Assembly (NCBI GenBank): GCA_021789555.1
Contig: JAJYJK010000020.1
Coordinates: 1 to 39,293, forward strand
Length of the DNA: 39,293 nucleotides
Direction of reading: 5' to 3'
From: Nitrospirota bacterium
GTDB taxonomy: Bacteria; Nitrospirota; Thermodesulfovibrionia; Thermodesulfovibrionales; JdFR-88
The notes below the pieces were generated by a model, which had not been told where the DNA came from, did no database searches, and worked only from the letters and a program-made list of their open reading frames with translations. Shown here in pieces: positions 37,018 through 39,293 of this stretch (its first letter is position 1; each line of letters opens with the position of its first letter). The position numbers and the translations under genes are program-made.

Positions 37018-37645
37018 AAAGGGCGCGGTAGTCCTCGACACCAGCCTCTTCGTGAACCCCGATGTAAGGCGCAGCTTCGGGCCCAATCCCACGGCGGCCC
37101 TCGAGGGGTTTCTCTTCATGGCGGCCCAGGCGCCGGTCTTCGAGTTCTATATGCCGCCGTCCATCTGGAGCGAACTGAAGAATTTCGTAGAGCCCCAGAA
37201 AATCCCCGGGGAGCTCTTCGTCTACCTGCACCAGAAATCCCCGAAGAGATACGAGCTGACCACCCCCGCGTCCCTCCTCTACGAGCTTGTCGAGGAGATC
37301 CGGGACCGCGTCAACCGCGGGCTCAGGGTGGCGGAGCGCGCCGCCAGAAACCCGGAGGGCAGGGCGACCGACGAGGTGATCCAGGACCTCAGGCGCAAGT
37401 ACCGCGAGGCCCTGCGCGAAGGCATCATAGACAGCAAGGAGGACGTCGACCTGATCCTGCTTGCCAGGGAGCTTGACGCCCTCCTGGTGACCGCGGACCA
37501 GGGGATAATAAAATGGGCCGACAAGCTCGGCATCAGATGGCTGGCGCCGGAAAAATTCAAGGAGTACATGACGGGCCTGATAAAAAAGGTCAAATACCTC
37601 TCCGCCGTCCCCGAAACCGGGGAGGACCCCACCAGCTCCACATAA
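36983..37645 (+). CDS. HARP-type RNA-free ribonuclease P (PIN domain)
   Basis: A 220-residue PIN-domain protein of the family once called RNA ligase partner/UPF0278, now known as homologues of Aquifex RNase P (Aq_880), which remove tRNA 5' leaders without RNA. VVLDTSLFVNPDVR gives the first Asp. EFYMPPSIWSELKNFV, SPKRYELTTPAS and REGIIDSKEDVDLILLARELDALLVTADQG contain the other conserved acids. A helical arm (about residues 95-150) inserted in the PIN fold is characteristic. ATG 36983 overlaps the LapB end by 35 bases; ATG 36998 is equally possible. Whether it is the only RNase P here cannot be judged from the window. Confidence 0.88.
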   Translation: MPSTSMEETSFKKGAVVLDTSLFVNPDVRRSFGPNPTAALEGFLFMAAQAPVFEFYMPPSIWSELKNFVEPQKIPGELFVYLHQKSPKRYELTTPASLLYELVEEIRDRVNRGLRVAERAARNPEGRATDEVIQDLRRKYREALREGIIDSKEDVDLILLARELDALLVTADQGIIKWADKLGIRWLAPEKFKEYMTGLIKKVKYLSAVPETGEDPTSST

Positions 37646-37646
37646 A

Positions 37647-37662
37647 TGTGAACCTGTCGACA
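37647..37662 (+). promoter_or_regulatory. NifA-type upstream activator sequence
   Basis: TGT-N10-ACA (TGTGAACCTGTCGACA) is a perfect match to the NifA enhancer consensus. It lies 194 bases upstream of the sigma-54 element at 37856, within the usual range for looping activation. It is the only such match in the gap 37646-37912. Confidence 0.7.
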
Positions 37663-37855
37663 TAAACCGGGGTTTTCAAATGCGCCCCGGCATCGGATTC
37701 AAACCCTTCCAAATGGGCAGCGAGTATATTCCCCGCGTCTAAAGACCTGCCGCAGATATGGCTTTAAACCGCCGAATATAATGAAAATACCGCTTGCATT
37801 GGCCCCCCCCGCGGTCTTTGGCCGCAGGGGAGACCGGACCATCCCCTTGGCCATT

Positions 37856-37871
37856 TGGCACGGCTATTGCT
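37856..37871 (+). promoter_or_regulatory. sigma-54 promoter of nifB
   Basis: TGGCACGGCTATTGCT is an exact match to TGGCAC-N5-TTGCT with the GG-N10-GC spacing. Predicted transcription start is near 37882, about 31 bases before the nifB ATG. The promoter lies inside a longer reading frame that begins at 37781, so that upstream start is not used. Confidence 0.85.
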
Positions 37872-37912
37872 TTCTATTTTTTTCAAAGGCAATTTTGGCC
37901 GGCAGAAACCAT

Positions 37913-38794
37913 ATGGAAGAAATATTAGGCAAGCGGATATCCGACAGGCATCCGTGCTTTTCCGAAAAGGCGCACAGGAAATACGGAAAGCTCCATCTGC
38001 CTGTTGCCCCCGGATGCAACCTGCAGTGCAATTACTGCATCCGTAAATTCGATTGCGTCAACGAGACCCGTCCGGGCGTGACAAGCGTGGTGCTAAATCC
38101 GTTTGAGGCCATGGAGCGGGTGCGCGCCGTCATGGAAAGAAACGACTCGATAAGCGTCATCGGCATAGCGGGCCCCGGAGACCCGCTCGCAAACGACGCC
38201 ACCTTCGAGACCCTCAGGGCCATCCATCGAGAGTTCCCGGAGATTATTTTATGCCTGTCCACGAACGGGTTTTTACTTCCGGAGCGCCTTGGCGAGGTTT
38301 TGGACTCGGGGGTCGAAAGCCTCACAGTCACGATAAATGCGCTCGCCGCAGAGACGGCCGAAAAGATATATTCCTCCGTCTTCCATCCGGGCGAAAGGCT
38401 TTCGGGGAGGGCCGCGGCCGAGGCGCTCCTTCATAACCAGTGGGAAGGGCTTTCAAAGGCCATTGAATCCGGGCTGGTCGTCAAGGTCAATTCCATACTC
38501 ATCCCGGGCATAAACGAGGGGGATATCCCGCTCATCGCCCTCCGCGCGGGCCGTATGGGGGCCGGGATAATGAACGTCATGCCGCTCATACCGCAGGCCA
38601 GGTTCAAAGATATTCCGCGGCCTTCCTGCGCGATGCTTGAGAAGATGCGCGCGGTGTGCAGGGCTTACATCCCGCAGATGACCCATTGCAAGCAGTGCCG
38701 GGCCGATGCGTTCGGCCTCCTGGGGGAGGACAGGGACATGGAACTGGAGCTGCTGCATTTCAGGATCGGGGAGGACTATTGTGAGAACGTATGA
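37913..38794 (+). CDS. nifB: nitrogenase cofactor biosynthesis protein NifB, short form
   Basis: A 293-residue radical SAM enzyme that builds NifB-co, the [8Fe-9S-C] precursor of the nitrogenase cofactor. HPCFSEKAHRKYGKLHLPVA and C35-x3-C39-x2-C42 (PGCNLQCNYC) are diagnostic; IRKFDCVNETRPGV, AGPGDPLAN, CLSTNGF and HCKQCRADAFGLLGED complete the pattern. It lacks the C-terminal NifX-like domain of longer proteobacterial NifB, as short forms in archaea and some bacteria do. ATG 37913 is chosen because the sigma-54 start (about 37882) lies inside the longer reading frame. Its end overlaps the HesA-like gene by 14 bases. Confidence 0.96.
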   Translation: MEEILGKRISDRHPCFSEKAHRKYGKLHLPVAPGCNLQCNYCIRKFDCVNETRPGVTSVVLNPFEAMERVRAVMERNDSISVIGIAGPGDPLANDATFETLRAIHREFPEIILCLSTNGFLLPERLGEVLDSGVESLTVTINALAAETAEKIYSSVFHPGERLSGRAAAEALLHNQWEGLSKAIESGLVVKVNSILIPGINEGDIPLIALRAGRMGAGIMNVMPLIPQARFKDIPRPSCAMLEKMRAVCRAYIPQMTHCKQCRADAFGLLGEDRDMELELLHFRIGEDYCENV

Positions 38795-39293
38795 GGCAGT
38801 CCCCTCGCCTGTGGAGATGGAGAGATACCGAAGGCAATTGATGCTTGCGGGGTTTACCCCCGAGCGCCAGAGAAAACTGAGGGGCTCGACCGCCCTTGTG
38901 GCGGGCGTGGGCGGGCTTGGCGGCACCGCCGCCCTTTATCTGGCCGTCGCCGGTATCGGAAGGATTATCATGGTCCACTCCGGCAGACTCACCCTTTCCA
39001 ACATGAACCGGCAGGTGCTGATGCGGGATTCCCGGATTGGCGAGAGCAGGGTCCTGCAGGCAAGAAATACGATAGAAGAGATCAATCCCGACGTGGAAAT
39101 GGAGATCCACGACGAGCGGCTGTCCCAACCCCTGGCCGACGCCCTCCTGAAAGACGCGGACATCGCGCTCTCCACACGTCCCAATTTCCACGAGCGCCGG
39201 GTATTGAACGAATGCTGCATAAAAAGTAAAACCCCGATGGTCGAGGCGGCGATGAACGCGATGGAGGGCTATATCTTCACGGTCATTCCCGGT
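38781..39293 (+). CDS. hesA: HesA/MoeB/ThiF-family E1-like adenylyltransferase (3' end cut by window)
   Basis: The first 171 codons are visible. The start is GTG 38781, with GGGGAGGA about 5 bases upstream, overlapping nifB by 14 bases. VAGVGGLGGTAALYLAVAGIG is the nucleotide-binding glycine-rich loop of the E1/MoeB/ThiF fold, and SNMNRQVLM is the NLNRQ-type motif with the catalytic arginine. Where most members have an acidic DxD before that motif, this protein reads VHSGRLTLSN. HesA genes are common in nif clusters and are thought to help with sulfur or molybdenum supply to the cofactor. A nif cluster probably continues past the window. Confidence 0.82.
   Translation, partial: MRTYEAVPSPVEMERYRRQLMLAGFTPERQRKLRGSTALVAGVGGLGGTAALYLAVAGIGRIIMVHSGRLTLSNMNRQVLMRDSRIGESRVLQARNTIEEINPDVEMEIHDERLSQPLADALLKDADIALSTRPNFHERRVLNECCIKSKTPMVEAAMNAMEGYIFTVIPG

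Noticed and set aside
37781-37912. N-terminal extension of NifB from an upstream ATG
   Set aside because: The extension contains the sigma-54 promoter, and NifB proteins begin close to the HPCFSEKAH block.
1-39293. tRNA, rRNA, CRISPR array, prophage or insertion sequence
   Set aside because: No cloverleaf, spaced repeat array, integrase, transposase or phage structural gene was recognised on either strand by reading.

Overview
The window reads as a GC-rich chromosome segment from an anaerobic, diazotrophic Gram-negative bacterium, most likely Nitrospirota (Thermodesulfovibrionia-like) or a deep-branching neighbour. This is an inference from gene content, not a database match: a PEP-CTERM surface protein, a LapA/LapB envelope gene, a short F-type atpB-atpE operon apart from the F1 genes, nifB under a sigma-54/NifA-type promoter, and a HARP-type (RNA-free RNase P) PIN protein. 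Codon use is rich in AGG and ATA. No rRNA, tRNA, CRISPR array, prophage or intact insertion sequence was recognised.

Layout. 1-0.7 kb: a ribbon-helix-helix/PIN toxin-antitoxin pair. 0.7-4.0 kb: translation-termination operon rpmE, DUF1385, prfA, prmC. 4.0-5.5 kb: a repeat-filled gap, then atpB-atpE with a strong sigma-70-type promoter and a terminator. 5.6-9.6 kb: two coupled unknown genes, a YkgJ-type cysteine-cluster protein, a short glycogen phosphorylase and a FmdB zinc ribbon with a leaderless-looking promoter. 9.7-14.9 kb: a PilZ/zinc-ribbon/methyltransferase fusion coupled to a membrane hybrid histidine kinase, then a B12-binding radical SAM enzyme.

14.9-23.6 kb, minus strand, is the most unusual part: nine genes in one direction behind a consensus sigma-54 promoter. 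In order they encode a receiver/GcvH-like fusion, an anti-sigma-type ATPase, a DRTGG protein, a PHP protein, a second GHKL ATPase, a receiver fused to NuoE, a thioredoxin-like [2Fe-2S] ferredoxin, an HndC/NuoF flavoprotein and a NuoG/FdhF-like iron-sulfur protein. The arrangement resembles operons of trimeric bifurcating [FeFe]-hydrogenases, but the hydrogenase position is held by a molybdopterin-fold subunit without the Cys/Sec molybdenum ligand. Signalling domains are fused to or interleaved with the redox subunits, suggesting a phosphorylation-controlled soluble NADH/ferredoxin oxidoreductase of unknown third substrate.

23.6-25.4 kb: a divergent sigma-54 promoter drives a nidogen-domain PEP-CTERM protein; a 12-bp direct repeat lies between the two promoters. 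25.7-37.6 kb: housekeeping genes argG, dprA, topA, a P-loop protein, a CcsA/HemX-like membrane protein, hemA, hemC, nadD (with odd glycine/proline-rich insertions and G8 tracts), rsfS, a LapA-LapB fusion and the HARP gene. 37.6-39.3 kb: the start of a nitrogen-fixation cluster, nifB and a HesA-like E1 enzyme cut by the window edge.
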